From an uncultured Collinsella sp. (GTDB taxonomy: Bacteria > Actinomycetota > Coriobacteriia > Coriobacteriales > Coriobacteriaceae), in the NCBI GenBank assembly GCA_934654765.1, contig CAKUGX010000019.1:1-23658 (forward strand): a stretch of 23,658 nt of DNA, given 5' to 3'. The position numbers were made by a program, and so were the translations under genes. The notes beneath the pieces were generated by a model, which made no database searches, was not told the origin of the DNA, and was given only the letters and a program-made list of their open reading frames with translations. Of the stretch, positions 7,303 to 14,901 are shown piece after piece (the stretch's first letter is position 1; each line of letters begins with the position of its first letter).

Positions 7303-8403
7303 TTACTCATCCATGAGATAGTAGTGGCCCAGTGCGTCGGCACCCAGGATGGCGTTTGCGACCATCTCGGGCGTCACCTCAAACGGCATGTTGCACATGG
7401 TGTCCTCGGGCGCGCAAGCGGCCTCGGCAACGACCATGGCCTGCTCGCGCGTAACCTCGGCAACGCCAAGCTCCTTCATCGTGACCGGCAGGCCCAGCTC
7501 AATGCAGAAGCCTAAGACTTCCTCGAGTTTCTCAGTCGGAGCATCCTCGAGTACCAGCTGGACGATGGTGCCAAAGGCGACCTTCTCGCCGTGATACATG
7601 CCGTGGCACTCGGGCAGCATCGTCAGGCCATTGTGGATGGCATGAGCAGCAGCAAGGCCCGAGCTCTCAAAGCCAATGCCCGAAAGCAGCGTGTTGGCCT
7701 CGATGATATGCTCGACTGCAGGCGTGAGCGCACCCTTCTCCAGCGCGACCTTGGCCTTGACGCCATCGGCCATAAGCGTCTCGTAGCAGAGCTTGGCAAG
7801 CGCCAGACCGGCCATGCCGCCCTTGCCGCCAGCGCAGGTGCCACCGTCGGCATCATGCGTCGCCTGGGCCTCAAAGTAGGTTGCGAGCGCATCGCCCATA
7901 CCGGAAACCGTCAGGCGCACCGGGCTCGCCGCGATAACCGTCGTATCCATCAGGACAATGTTGGGGTTTGCCTTAAGGAAGAGATATTTATCGAACTGGC
8001 CATCGTCGGTGTAGAGCACCGAAAGCGCCGAACACGGGGCATCGGTCGAAGCAATGGTGGGGCAAATGATAACCGGGGACTCCAGGTAATAGGCGACGGC
8101 CTTCGCGGTGTCGAGGATCTTGCCGCCACCGACGCCGACGATGATGTCGCAACCGTTGTCGCGAGCGAGCGCAACCAGGCGATCGACCTCGCCCTTGGAA
8201 CACTCGCCGTTAAAGTCCTCAAACAGCAGCTCGGCCTTAGCCTCGGCAAAGCCGCCCTCGATCTTGGCACCGACGCGCTTCTTGCCCGAAGGCGTCACGA
8301 TGACGAGGGCCTTAGCGCCGAGCGGCTCGACATAGGAGCCGAGCTTGGCGAGCTCGTCCGGACCCTGGATGTACTTGCTGGGGCTATTGAAAATTGCAGC
8401 CAT
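7303..8403 (-). CDS. gldA: Glycerol dehydrogenase (paralog 2)
   Basis: This is an NAD-dependent dehydrogenase of the glycerol dehydrogenase family, 366 residues, which is the usual length. Visible features are the N-terminal SPSKYIQGPDEL, the NAD-binding GVGGGKILDTAKA, the ASTDAPCSALSVLYTDDGQF substrate/nucleotide segment, and the Zn ligands Asp (GMGDALATYFEA), His (AAAHAIHNG) and His (GMYHGEKVAFG). It probably oxidises glycerol to dihydroxyacetone or regenerates NAD during fermentation. The start ATG at 8403 has only a weak upstream purine stretch (GGGATAG). The gene lies just downstream of the Fe-ADH gene, whose terminator separates the two, and has its own strong terminator. It is clearly paralogous to the gene at 6091-7158, and this copy looks closer to canonical GldA. 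Confidence 0.92.
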   Translation of the reverse strand: MAAIFNSPSKYIQGPDELAKLGSYVEPLGAKALVIVTPSGKKRVGAKIEGGFAEAKAELLFEDFNGECSKGEVDRLVALARDNGCDIIVGVGGGKILDTAKAVAYYLESPVIICPTIASTDAPCSALSVLYTDDGQFDKYLFLKANPNIVLMDTTVIAASPVRLTVSGMGDALATYFEAQATHDADGGTCAGGKGGMAGLALAKLCYETLMADGVKAKVALEKGALTPAVEHIIEANTLLSGIGFESSGLAAAHAIHNGLTMLPECHGMYHGEKVAFGTIVQLVLEDAPTEKLEEVLGFCIELGLPVTMKELGVAEVTREQAMVVAEAACAPEDTMCNMPFEVTPEMVANAILGADALGHYYLMDE

Positions 8404-8417
8404 AACTATCCCATTCT

Positions 8418-9710
8418 CTAAAAGAAAAAAGAAAGGGGCTCCGTACAGATACGTGCGGAGCCCCTCGTTACGATAACAAGAGTCGAGTAGAAATCGATGT
8501 CGGTGTCGTAGTAGCAGGCCTTGAGGATCTTCTCGAAGTCGGCAGCCTTGGTCTCACGCGGGTTCTCCGGCGTGCAGGCGTCGGTCTCGGCGTTCGCGGC
8601 GATCTCGGGCAGCTTGGCGAGGAACTCCTCCTCGGAAACCATCTGCGGGTTCTCGGCGTCGACCTTCACGCCACCATTTGCGTAATCCTTGATGGACTGC
8701 GGGATGTTGAGCTGGTCGTTGAGGTCGCGGATCTTCTGGACGAGCGCAGCGATGAGCTCCTCGTTGGTCTCGCCGGGAAGGTGCAGGATCTCCTTGGCCA
8801 CATAAGCGTAGCGCTCGGCAGCACGGGGATCCTTGGAGTTCCACTGGATGACCTTGCCCAGGTACATGGCGTTAGCAGCACCGTGGATGATGTGGCCGTT
8901 CTCAAAGGCTGCACCGGTCTTGTGAGCCATGGAGTGAACGATGCCCAGCAGGCCCGAGGAGAAGGCGATGCCGGCGATGCACTGAGCCTCGTGCATGTGC
9001 TGACGGGCCTCCTTGTCGCCCTCATAGGACTTGGGCAGCCACTCGACGATCTCGCGGATGCCGTGCAGGGCGTTGGCGTCGGTGAACATAGAGGCGAAGG
9101 TGGAAACGTAGGCCTCCATGCAGTGGGTCAGAGCGTCCATGCCGGTGTGAGCGCACAGCTTGGCGGGCATGGTGTAGGTGAGCTCGGGGTCGACGATGGC
9201 GACATCAGGGGTGATGTTGAAGTCGGCCAGCGGGTACTTGATGCCCTTGGCGTAGTCGGTGATGACGGAGAAGGCAGTGACCTCGGTAGCGGTACCGGAG
9301 GTGGAGGAAATGGCGCAGAAGTGAGCCTTCTGACGCAGCTCGGGGAAGCTGAACGGCTGGATGATGTTATCGAAGGACTCCTCGGGATACTCGTAGAAGA
9401 CCCACATGGCCTTAGCGGCATCGATGGGCGAGCCGCCGCCGATGGCGATAATCCAGTCGGGCTCGAACTCGCGCATGGCCTCGGCGCCCTTCATGACCGT
9501 CTCGATGGACGGATCGGACTCGACGCCCTCGAACAGCTTGACCTCGAAACCGCCTTCCTTAAGGTCGGCCTCAACGTCCTGCAAGAACCCGCCGCGGCGC
9601 ATAGAGCTGCCGCCAGAAACGATGATGGCCTTCTTGCCCTTGAGGTTCTTCACCTCGTGGCGAGCGCCCTCACCAAAGTACAGATCGCGAGGATTGGTAA
9701 AACGTCCCAT
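8418..9710 (-). CDS. Iron-containing alcohol dehydrogenase (group III), with an apparently extended C-terminus
   Basis: This is an NAD(P)-dependent alcohol dehydrogenase, probably reducing aldehydes to alcohols to dispose of electrons in fermentation. The ATG at 9710 follows a near-perfect AGGAGG. The protein shows the nucleotide-binding GGGSPIDAAKAMW. The family metal ligands lie in MDALTHCMEAY (Asp and His), IVHSMAHKTGAAF and HIIHGAANAMYL. The family-like end (KACYYDTDIDF) falls at 8490. The frame then runs on for 17 further residues (YSTLVIVT... ending in SFFF) encoded by the terminator hairpin and its U-tract. One substitution in the codon right after DIDF (TAC, 8489-8487) would restore a stop, so a lost stop codon is likely. 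Identity is secure; the natural 3' end is uncertain. Confidence 0.9.
   Translation of the reverse strand: MGRFTNPRDLYFGEGARHEVKNLKGKKAIIVSGGSSMRRGGFLQDVEADLKEGGFEVKLFEGVESDPSIETVMKGAEAMREFEPDWIIAIGGGSPIDAAKAMWVFYEYPEESFDNIIQPFSFPELRQKAHFCAISSTSGTATEVTAFSVITDYAKGIKYPLADFNITPDVAIVDPELTYTMPAKLCAHTGMDALTHCMEAYVSTFASMFTDANALHGIREIVEWLPKSYEGDKEARQHMHEAQCIAGIAFSSGLLGIVHSMAHKTGAAFENGHIIHGAANAMYLGKVIQWNSKDPRAAERYAYVAKEILHLPGETNEELIAALVQKIRDLNDQLNIPQSIKDYANGGVKVDAENPQMVSEEEFLAKLPEIAANAETDACTPENPRETKAADFEKILKACYYDTDIDFYSTLVIVTRGSARICTEPLSFFF
8420..8465 (-). terminator. Rho-independent terminator overlapping the 3' end of the Fe-ADH reading frame
   Basis: On the minus strand AGGGGCTCCG (8465-8456) pairs with CGGAGCCCCT (8443-8434). 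Three more inner pairs surround a 6-nt loop. A T-rich tract follows (TTTCTTTTTTCTTTT). Unusually, the Fe-ADH reading frame continues through the stem and U-tract and stops at 8420-8418. Confidence 0.85.
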
Positions 9711-9746
9711 ACTGTGCCTCCTAAACAAGCCCCTCTTAGACTTGTG

Positions 9747-9777
9747 TATATAACGGAGCACCCGATTGGCTCCGTTA
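9747..9777. promoter_or_regulatory. Inverted repeat at the Fe-ADH promoter (possible operator)
   Basis: TAACGGAGC (9751-9759) and GCTCCGTTA (9769-9777) form a perfect 9-bp inverted repeat with a 9-nt spacer, about 40-65 nt upstream of the Fe-ADH ATG. A minus-strand -10-like TATATA (9752-9747) abuts it, and no good -35 is seen. The dyad would cover the -35 region, as expected for an operator or activator site. It does not match the Rex motif that I know. Confidence 0.45.
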
Positions 9778-10210
9778 GGACCGTTTTGCGCGTTGCCGGC
9801 GATGACAATGCGCGATGTCTAAACGTCTCAATGCTCAGACAAACACTATTTTACCGTTCTGGTTGGTCAGTTATTCACCTAAAGCCAACAATGATGAAAC
9901 GTTTTTTCTATCCCTGAAGACCCTTGTGGGGCATTCATACTCCCAAGCTGGGCAAACGTTTTATCAAGGTTGACTACATATCCCAGGCAGGACTGTGCCC
10001 CTCCAAAATGCGCCCCGTTCGCCGCCAAAAATCGACCGTTTGCGGCACCGTGATACCACTCGGTCGTCCAGGGCGCCGACATTTGTGTGACATCCGTCTT
10101 CGTGGTGCAAAGGTGCATGTCCAAGTGCGGCACCCCCGGTGTGCCACATGCGGGTAAACTAGAACCTTATATAGAGACATTTGAACCCTAACCGCAGCAA
10201 AGGAGGCCCC
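9778..10210. other. Gene-free interval between the Fe-ADH gene and the helical-repeat operon
   Basis: Short open frames exist here, but none has a Shine-Dalgarno site or recognisable protein features. Two LacI-type AAACGTTT-centred sequences lie at 9895-9906 (TGAAACGTTTTT) and 9952-9963 (GCAAACGTTTTA), 57 bp apart. Near the right end, GCATGT (10115-10120) pairs with ACATGC (10146-10151), with an inner GGCAC/GTGCC pair. TATATA at 10168-10173 could be the -10 box of the downstream operon. Confidence 0.4.
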
Positions 10211-11287
10211 ATGGCATTCGATCCCATTCAAGAGGATTGCCATCGCCTCGTTCTTGAGGCCTTGCGCCGCGACAATATCCCGCTCACCGACGCTGCCGCC
10301 GTAGAGCGTCTGATGGAACAATTCACCCGCAACCCCGCACCGCTCATCGTGCACGACCGCGACCGCGCCGGGCACCTCATTGCCAAGGTGGTCGAGGCCG
10401 TCGACTACCGCATTCCCTTTATCCCTGACGATACCCAAGCAGAGCAAGAAGAGGCAGCTGCCGAGAACATGCTCCGCGAGGCAGCCGCGCTCGATCCGGC
10501 CAACTGGGACGCTCAGCGCATGCTGACCGCCCTCACCGCCAGCTCCAACGAGGAATACGTGCAGTATCTGGTGTCCAAGTGCGACGAGGTGGAGCACGAC
10601 CTGGCACTCAAGATCGCCTCGGCGCAGGACCCCTACGAGCGCGAGGCCGCAGGCGACCTGACCCGCCGCCCCTACCTGCGCTGGCTTGCCGCCTTGGCAT
10701 CGCGCGCGCTCATTAGCGGCCGCTACCGCATGTCGCTCGAAGCCGCGAATCGCAGCTTGGACTTTGCGCCCAACGACCCCGCTGGTGTCCGCCACACCGC
10801 GATGCTCGCCATGGCAAAGCTCGAATACCCCGCCGAGGAGCTCAAGCGATTTCGCTCTGCCCACTCCGTACCCTATCTCGCGAATACCCCGCTGCGCCGC
10901 CGCCCCAAAGATGCGGAGCGTGACTTGGACCCGTGGACGCTCATCGCGCTGATGAGCGCTGCCTGGCGCGAGCTGGACTACGAGGGCGCCGAACACTACC
11001 TGCGCATCCTTGCGCGCTCGTGCCCGCACGCAGCCGAGGCGCTCTACTTCCAAACCGAGTTTCCCGATGGCGTCTATGCCCGCGTCAACGTGGGTGTAGG
11101 CTCCACCGACGAGCTGGTCCTTGCCCTGTCCGAGGCGACGCCGGTGCTGCAGGAGGGCCTGGGCGCGCCCGACAACGCCAGCTTTGCCGCCTGGGTCGCC
11201 ACCAACGATATCGTGCGTTCCCAAATCGATGAGCGCATACTGCGGGCGGCCGAGCAGGGTTTGCCGTTTAAGGGAGGAGACCTCTAA
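10211..11287 (+). CDS. Helical-repeat (TPR-like) protein, first of two tandem paralogs
   Basis: I cannot name a specific family. The 358-residue protein is soluble and mostly helical. Residues about 175-215 (RYRMSLEAANRSLDFAPNDP...AMLAMAKLE) look like a TPR unit, of the type in which N-D-x-x-G-V-R follows the second helix. Further helical pairs surround it. Two regions are rich in acidic residues and alanine. There is no signal peptide or membrane segment. The ATG at 10211 follows AAAGGAGG; an in-frame ATG at 10181 has no such site. The stop TAA overlaps the ATG of the next gene by one base, so the two are translationally coupled. It opens an operon that leads into the MurT-GatD gene, so a role in envelope synthesis or its regulation is possible but unproven. 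Confidence 0.78.
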   Translation: MAFDPIQEDCHRLVLEALRRDNIPLTDAAAVERLMEQFTRNPAPLIVHDRDRAGHLIAKVVEAVDYRIPFIPDDTQAEQEEAAAENMLREAAALDPANWDAQRMLTALTASSNEEYVQYLVSKCDEVEHDLALKIASAQDPYEREAAGDLTRRPYLRWLAALASRALISGRYRMSLEAANRSLDFAPNDPAGVRHTAMLAMAKLEYPAEELKRFRSAHSVPYLANTPLRRRPKDAERDLDPWTLIALMSAAWRELDYEGAEHYLRILARSCPHAAEALYFQTEFPDGVYARVNVGVGSTDELVLALSEATPVLQEGLGAPDNASFAAWVATNDIVRSQIDERILRAAEQGLPFKGGDL

Positions 11288-12330
11288 TGGATCCGAGCGT
11301 CTACATCCCCGCTTACCTGGAGCGCGCCTACGTTGCGTCGCACCCCGAACTCACCGATGCAGCACGCGAGCTTGTCCATAACGACGTGAACGTCAACCCT
11401 CATAAGTATGCGCAGTCCGAGCATGCCCAGGCGCTGCTGTCCTATGCCGGTGTTCATCGCCACCTGCTCGACGAGCTCCATCGCATCGAGGACATGGGCA
11501 GCGACGAGGAGTTTGAGCAGACGCGCAACCGCCTGTTCGACGATATGCGTGATGAGCTGCTCAAGATCGTCCGCGTCGATGCGCTGGCCGTCGATGCCCA
11601 GCTGCTCGCCATCATTTTGGCGGACACGCCCGTCGACGCCTGCCTGGGCGATCTGATGAAGCTCGAGGCGACCACGGCCGATTACCTGCAGCAAAGCGTG
11701 CCCGGGTTCGACATGGAAGCCCCGCACTACTGGGCCAATAATGTTTTGGCCGATGGTGTCACCGCAGCAGACCTTACCGTGAGCGAGCCGGCCCTTATCG
11801 GGTGGCTTCACACACTCGAGGCCATCTCGCAGCTGTGCATGGCGAGCGCTCGTTACCGCGCCGCCGCCAACTATTCTCGCCGTGTCCTTAAGGCGGAGGG
11901 CTATCCCACCCGGGCCGCCGGCACCGTACTGCTTGCCCTCGCCCGCTTGGAAGACCAGGACGGCTTTTTTGCCCTGGCGCATCAGCTCGAGGAACAGATG
12001 GGGGCCGATGCGCTCGAGAACTCTCCTTGGTATCTGCTCGCCCGCACGATTCTGCTGTTCAAAACAAACAAGATGCGCCCGGCGACACGCGCGCTGCGCG
12101 AGTTTGCCAACCGTTGCGAGGGCGGTGCGTTCTTCTTGCTGAACCCCATGTACCAGACACCGTACCTTCCCTGCCGGCCCGAGCCACACGATCCCTGGGA
12201 TCTTTCGCACCAAGCCGTTTGGGAAGCGGACGGTATTATCTCGGACACCCCCGACTTTGCCCCCTGGGCCAATGCCTGCGAAGACGTTTCGCAGCTTGCC
12301 CAGGATTTTGCGCGCCGCTACGGTTTCTAG
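11287..12330 (+). CDS. Helical-repeat (TPR-like) protein, second of two tandem paralogs
   Basis: This 347-residue soluble protein is related to the product of the preceding gene. The segment RYRAAANYSRRVLKAEGYPT...VLLALARLED lines up with RYRMSLEAANRSLDFAPNDP...AMLAMAKLE of the first. The flanking helices (GWLHTLEAISQL versus RWLAALASRAL) and the C-terminal W-x-L-x-A pattern also correspond. Its N-terminal half (VYIPAYLERAYVASHPELTDAARELVHND) has no counterpart that I recognise. The start codon overlaps the previous stop, and the Shine-Dalgarno AGGGAGGAG lies at 11271-11279 inside the preceding gene. The MurT-GatD gene begins 45 bases downstream. Function is unknown. A scaffold or adaptor role is suggested only by the repeat architecture. 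Confidence 0.78.
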   Translation: MDPSVYIPAYLERAYVASHPELTDAARELVHNDVNVNPHKYAQSEHAQALLSYAGVHRHLLDELHRIEDMGSDEEFEQTRNRLFDDMRDELLKIVRVDALAVDAQLLAIILADTPVDACLGDLMKLEATTADYLQQSVPGFDMEAPHYWANNVLADGVTAADLTVSEPALIGWLHTLEAISQLCMASARYRAAANYSRRVLKAEGYPTRAAGTVLLALARLEDQDGFFALAHQLEEQMGADALENSPWYLLARTILLFKTNKMRPATRALREFANRCEGGAFFLLNPMYQTPYLPCRPEPHDPWDLSHQAVWEADGIISDTPDFAPWANACEDVSQLAQDFARRYGF

Positions 12331-12375
12331 CGGTGCGATTCCCCCGACTATGTCATCTACGTTAGGAACGGCTTC

Positions 12376-14553
12376 ATGAATCTCCGCTCATCTCTCGCCT
12401 GCACCTCAAGCGATATCGCCCGCTGGGGGCTGCGCTCTGTCCTTAAGCGCCAGGGCGGCGTACTCCCCGGCCGTATCGCCATGAAGATCGACCCCGAGCT
12501 GCTAAGCAACCTCGCCGGCCTTGTCGACAGCAGTGTGGTGATTACCGGCACCAACGGCAAGACCACCACCTCCAACCTCATCGCCGACGCCGTTGCCGCC
12601 AGCGGCGCTACCGTGGTGTGCAACCGTGCCGGCAACAATATGGAGCCCGGTGTGGTGGGTGCTCTGCTCGAGGCCCGCAGTGGCCTTAAGCACACTGACA
12701 GCGGCAAGCGCGTGGGCGTTTTTGAGTGCGACGAGCTCTACACCGTACGCGTTCTGCCCAAGCTCAAACCGACGTACTTTGTGCTGCTCAACCTGTTCCG
12801 CGACCAGCTAGACCGCTACGGCGAGATCGACCATACCCAAGACGTCATCGCCCATGCGTTGGAGCTCTCTCCGGCAACAACGCTCATCTACAACGCCGAC
12901 GATCCGCTGTGCGCCTCGATCGCCGCGCGCGTCCCCAACACGAGCATCGCCTTTGGCATCGACGGCGCCACGGGCACCGAGTCCGACCGTATTAGCGACT
13001 CACGTTTTTGCTCACAGTGCAACGCGCCGCTGGAGTATGACTACGTGCAATACGGACAGCTCGGCGCCTATCATTGCCCTTCGTGCGGCTGGGGTCGCCC
13101 CGCGCTGCTCCGCCGCGTGACGGGCGTTGAGCTCGGCTGCGACGGCTATGGTTTTGACCTGGCCTTTGGACCCGAGGCCAACGCGCCCGCCGTGCACATC
13201 GCCACGCGCTACAACGGCCTGTACATGGTCTATAACGTCGCCGCTGCCTTCTTTGCGGCGCACGAGCTGGGCGTGGACGCGGCGCACCTGCAGCCCACGC
13301 TTAATGCCTACGTGCCCGCCGGCGGACGCATGGGCCGCTGGGATATTGCCGGCCGCACCGTCGAGGCCAACCTGGCCAAGAATCCCGTGGGCTTCGATCG
13401 CCAGATCCAGTCCATTAAAACGGCAGGTGGCAGGCTCTGCGCCTTCTTCCTAAACGATAACGATGCCGACGGCCACGATGTCTCGTGGATCTACGATGTC
13501 GACTTCGAGCGCATCGCCGACACGCCGGGTCTTGTCGCCTTTGCCGGAGGCACGCGTGCGCACGACATGCAGGTACGCCTCAAGTACGCCGACATCGATG
13601 CCGCGATTATCTCGGACGTCGCGCAGGCGATCGGCGCCGTGGCAGACGAGGCCGCCGATGACACCTTCTACGCCGTCGCCAACTACACGGCCTTCCCGCC
13701 GCTGGTCAAGGAGCTCGACGGACTCAAAGGCACCGATGCGGCCACGGTTGCCGCCCACGCTGCACCGTGCGCCGATGGTAGCGCTGTCCCCACCGATATT
13801 GCGCCGGTCGAGCTTTCGCGCCCGCTGCGCATCGTCTATCTGTACCCCGATGCCCTCAACCTCTACGGCGACGGCGGCAACGTTATTGCGCTTGAGCGCC
13901 GCTGCGCCTGGCGCGGCATTCCCGTGCGCGTGGACGAGGTCCGCATGGGCGAAACGCTTGATTTGGCCGATGCCGATATCGTCATGATGGGCGGCGGCTC
14001 CGACCGCGACCAGCTGGCCGTGGCACACGAGCTGCTCGCCCAAAAAGATAAGGTCGCGGCCTATGTTGAGGTTGGCGGCACACTGCTTGCCATCTGTGGC
14101 AGCTATCAGCTGCTCGGCCGTTCGTACTACATGGGCGACGATCGCATTGAGGGTCTGGGCGTCATTGCCGCCGAGACTGTGCGCGGCTCCGACCGCCTGA
14201 TCGGCAACGTCGCCGTCAAGACCGACCTGGCACCCGAGCCCTTTGTGGGATTCGAGAACCACGGCGGCCGCACCCTGCTCGACGCAGAGGCGACGCCGCT
14301 CGGAACGTCCGTCGTTGCGGGCACCGGCAACAACGGCGACGATGGCTTTGAGGGCCTGATCTACAAGGGCGTCATCGGCACGTATCTACACGGACCGGCA
14401 CTGCCCAAGAACCCCGAGCTTGCCGACTGGCTCATTACCCACGCCCTCGAGCGCCGCGGCGATGCGCAGGCCACAGCTCTGCTGCCGCTCAAGCCCCTCG
14501 ACGACACCTACGAGCACACCGCTCACGACGCCGCCATGAAGCTCCTCCCCTAA
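12376..14553 (+). CDS. murT-gatD: Single-chain MurT-GatD fusion: lipid II isoglutaminyl synthase
   Basis: In staphylococci and pneumococci, MurT and GatD are two proteins that together amidate the alpha-carboxyl of D-Glu in lipid II, using glutamine and ATP. Here one 725-residue frame contains both. Residues 1-450 are MurT: the Mur-ligase ATP motif GTNGKTTT (58-65), a zinc ribbon (Cys212, Cys215, Cys234, Cys237), the central RYNGLYMVYNVAAAF stretch, and the C-terminal DUF1727 motif DVSWIYDVDF (368-377). A linker of about 33 residues rich in Ala and Asp follows. Residues about 484-725 are the GatD glutaminase, with nucleophile Cys574 in ICGSYQLLG and His672 in GTYLHGPALPKNP. Both halves look catalytically complete. 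The ATG at 12376 has AGGAA seven bases upstream. It ends the operon, followed by a hairpin terminator. Confidence 0.93.
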   Translation: MNLRSSLACTSSDIARWGLRSVLKRQGGVLPGRIAMKIDPELLSNLAGLVDSSVVITGTNGKTTTSNLIADAVAASGATVVCNRAGNNMEPGVVGALLEARSGLKHTDSGKRVGVFECDELYTVRVLPKLKPTYFVLLNLFRDQLDRYGEIDHTQDVIAHALELSPATTLIYNADDPLCASIAARVPNTSIAFGIDGATGTESDRISDSRFCSQCNAPLEYDYVQYGQLGAYHCPSCGWGRPALLRRVTGVELGCDGYGFDLAFGPEANAPAVHIATRYNGLYMVYNVAAAFFAAHELGVDAAHLQPTLNAYVPAGGRMGRWDIAGRTVEANLAKNPVGFDRQIQSIKTAGGRLCAFFLNDNDADGHDVSWIYDVDFERIADTPGLVAFAGGTRAHDMQVRLKYADIDAAIISDVAQAIGAVADEAADDTFYAVANYTAFPPLVKELDGLKGTDAATVAAHAAPCADGSAVPTDIAPVELSRPLRIVYLYPDALNLYGDGGNVIALERRCAWRGIPVRVDEVRMGETLDLADADIVMMGGGSDRDQLAVAHELLAQKDKVAAYVEVGGTLLAICGSYQLLGRSYYMGDDRIEGLGVIAAETVRGSDRLIGNVAVKTDLAPEPFVGFENHGGRTLLDAEATPLGTSVVAGTGNNGDDGFEGLIYKGVIGTYLHGPALPKNPELADWLITHALERRGDAQATALLPLKPLDDTYEHTAHDAAMKLLP

Positions 14554-14559
14554 CGCCCC

Positions 14560-14598
14560 ACCACCACAAAGGGGACAGGCACCTTTGTGGTGGTTTTC
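14560..14598 (+). terminator. Hairpin terminator of the MurT-GatD operon, built from a GGGGACAGG repeat
   Basis: ACCACCACAAAGG (14560-14572) is perfectly complementary to CCTTTGTGGTGGT (14582-14594) around a 9-nt loop, and TTTT follows. The loop side contains GGGGACAGG, the same core as the hairpin at 7189-7250. It lies seven bases after the stop codon and could serve as the operon's terminator while also belonging to a dispersed palindromic repeat family. Confidence 0.75.
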
Positions 14599-14634
14599 CA
14601 GTTTGCCAACGATATACGCGCCGGCAAAAAAGTC

Positions 14635-14643
14635 TGCTATACT
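14635..14643 (+). promoter_or_regulatory. Extended -10 promoter of tRNA-Glu
   Basis: TGCTATACT is an extended -10 box (TGn followed by TATACT), ending 11 bases before the tRNA 5' end. No good -35 is at the right distance, which an extended -10 can tolerate. Confidence 0.55.
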
Positions 14644-14653
14644 CTTTCCCGCT

Positions 14654-14730
14654 GTCCCCATCGTCTAGCGGCCAAGGACGCCACCCTTTCAAGGTGGATA
14701 TCGCGGGTTCGAATCCCGCTGGGGGCACCA
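14654..14730 (+). tRNA. tRNA-Glu (anticodon TTC), CCA encoded
   Basis: The 77-nt cloverleaf is complete. The acceptor GTCCCCA pairs with TGGGGGC (one U-G). The D stem is GTCT/GGAC. The anticodon stem CCACC/GGTGG encloses the loop CTTTCAA with anticodon TTC. The T arm is GCGGG-TTCGAAT-CCCGC. It is followed by discriminator A and an encoded CCA. A terminator stem follows at 14742. Its 3' 18 bases are repeated 189 bp downstream. Confidence 0.96.
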
Positions 14731-14800
14731 CAGAATCTGAGAAGCCCGTTACCAATTCGGTAGTGGGCTTTTTGCTACCCATACGCCGGGATTCGAACCC
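14713..14800 (+). repeat. 88-bp direct repeat, copy 1 (tRNA-Glu 3' end, terminator and flank)
   Basis: It starts in the T arm of tRNA-Glu and runs through its terminator. It ends with GGGATTCGAACCC, which on the minus strand looks like another T arm (GGGTTCGAATCCC). Copy 2 lies at 14902-14989 and differs at two positions only (14764 and 14783). Confidence 0.9.
14742..14773 (+). terminator. Rho-independent terminator of tRNA-Glu
   Basis: AAGCCCGTTACC (14742-14753) pairs with GGTAGTGGGCTT (14759-14770), 12 pairs with two G-U, around an AATTC loop, and is followed by TTTTTGC. Confidence 0.85.
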
Positions 14801-14901
14801 GACAGGGTGCGGAGCTGAGGAAACGCGTAAGCGTTTTCCAGCGCAGCACGCAAGGAGCGGAGCGACGCAGCGAAAGCGGGCGGTGCCAGCCGCACGCGGA
14901 C

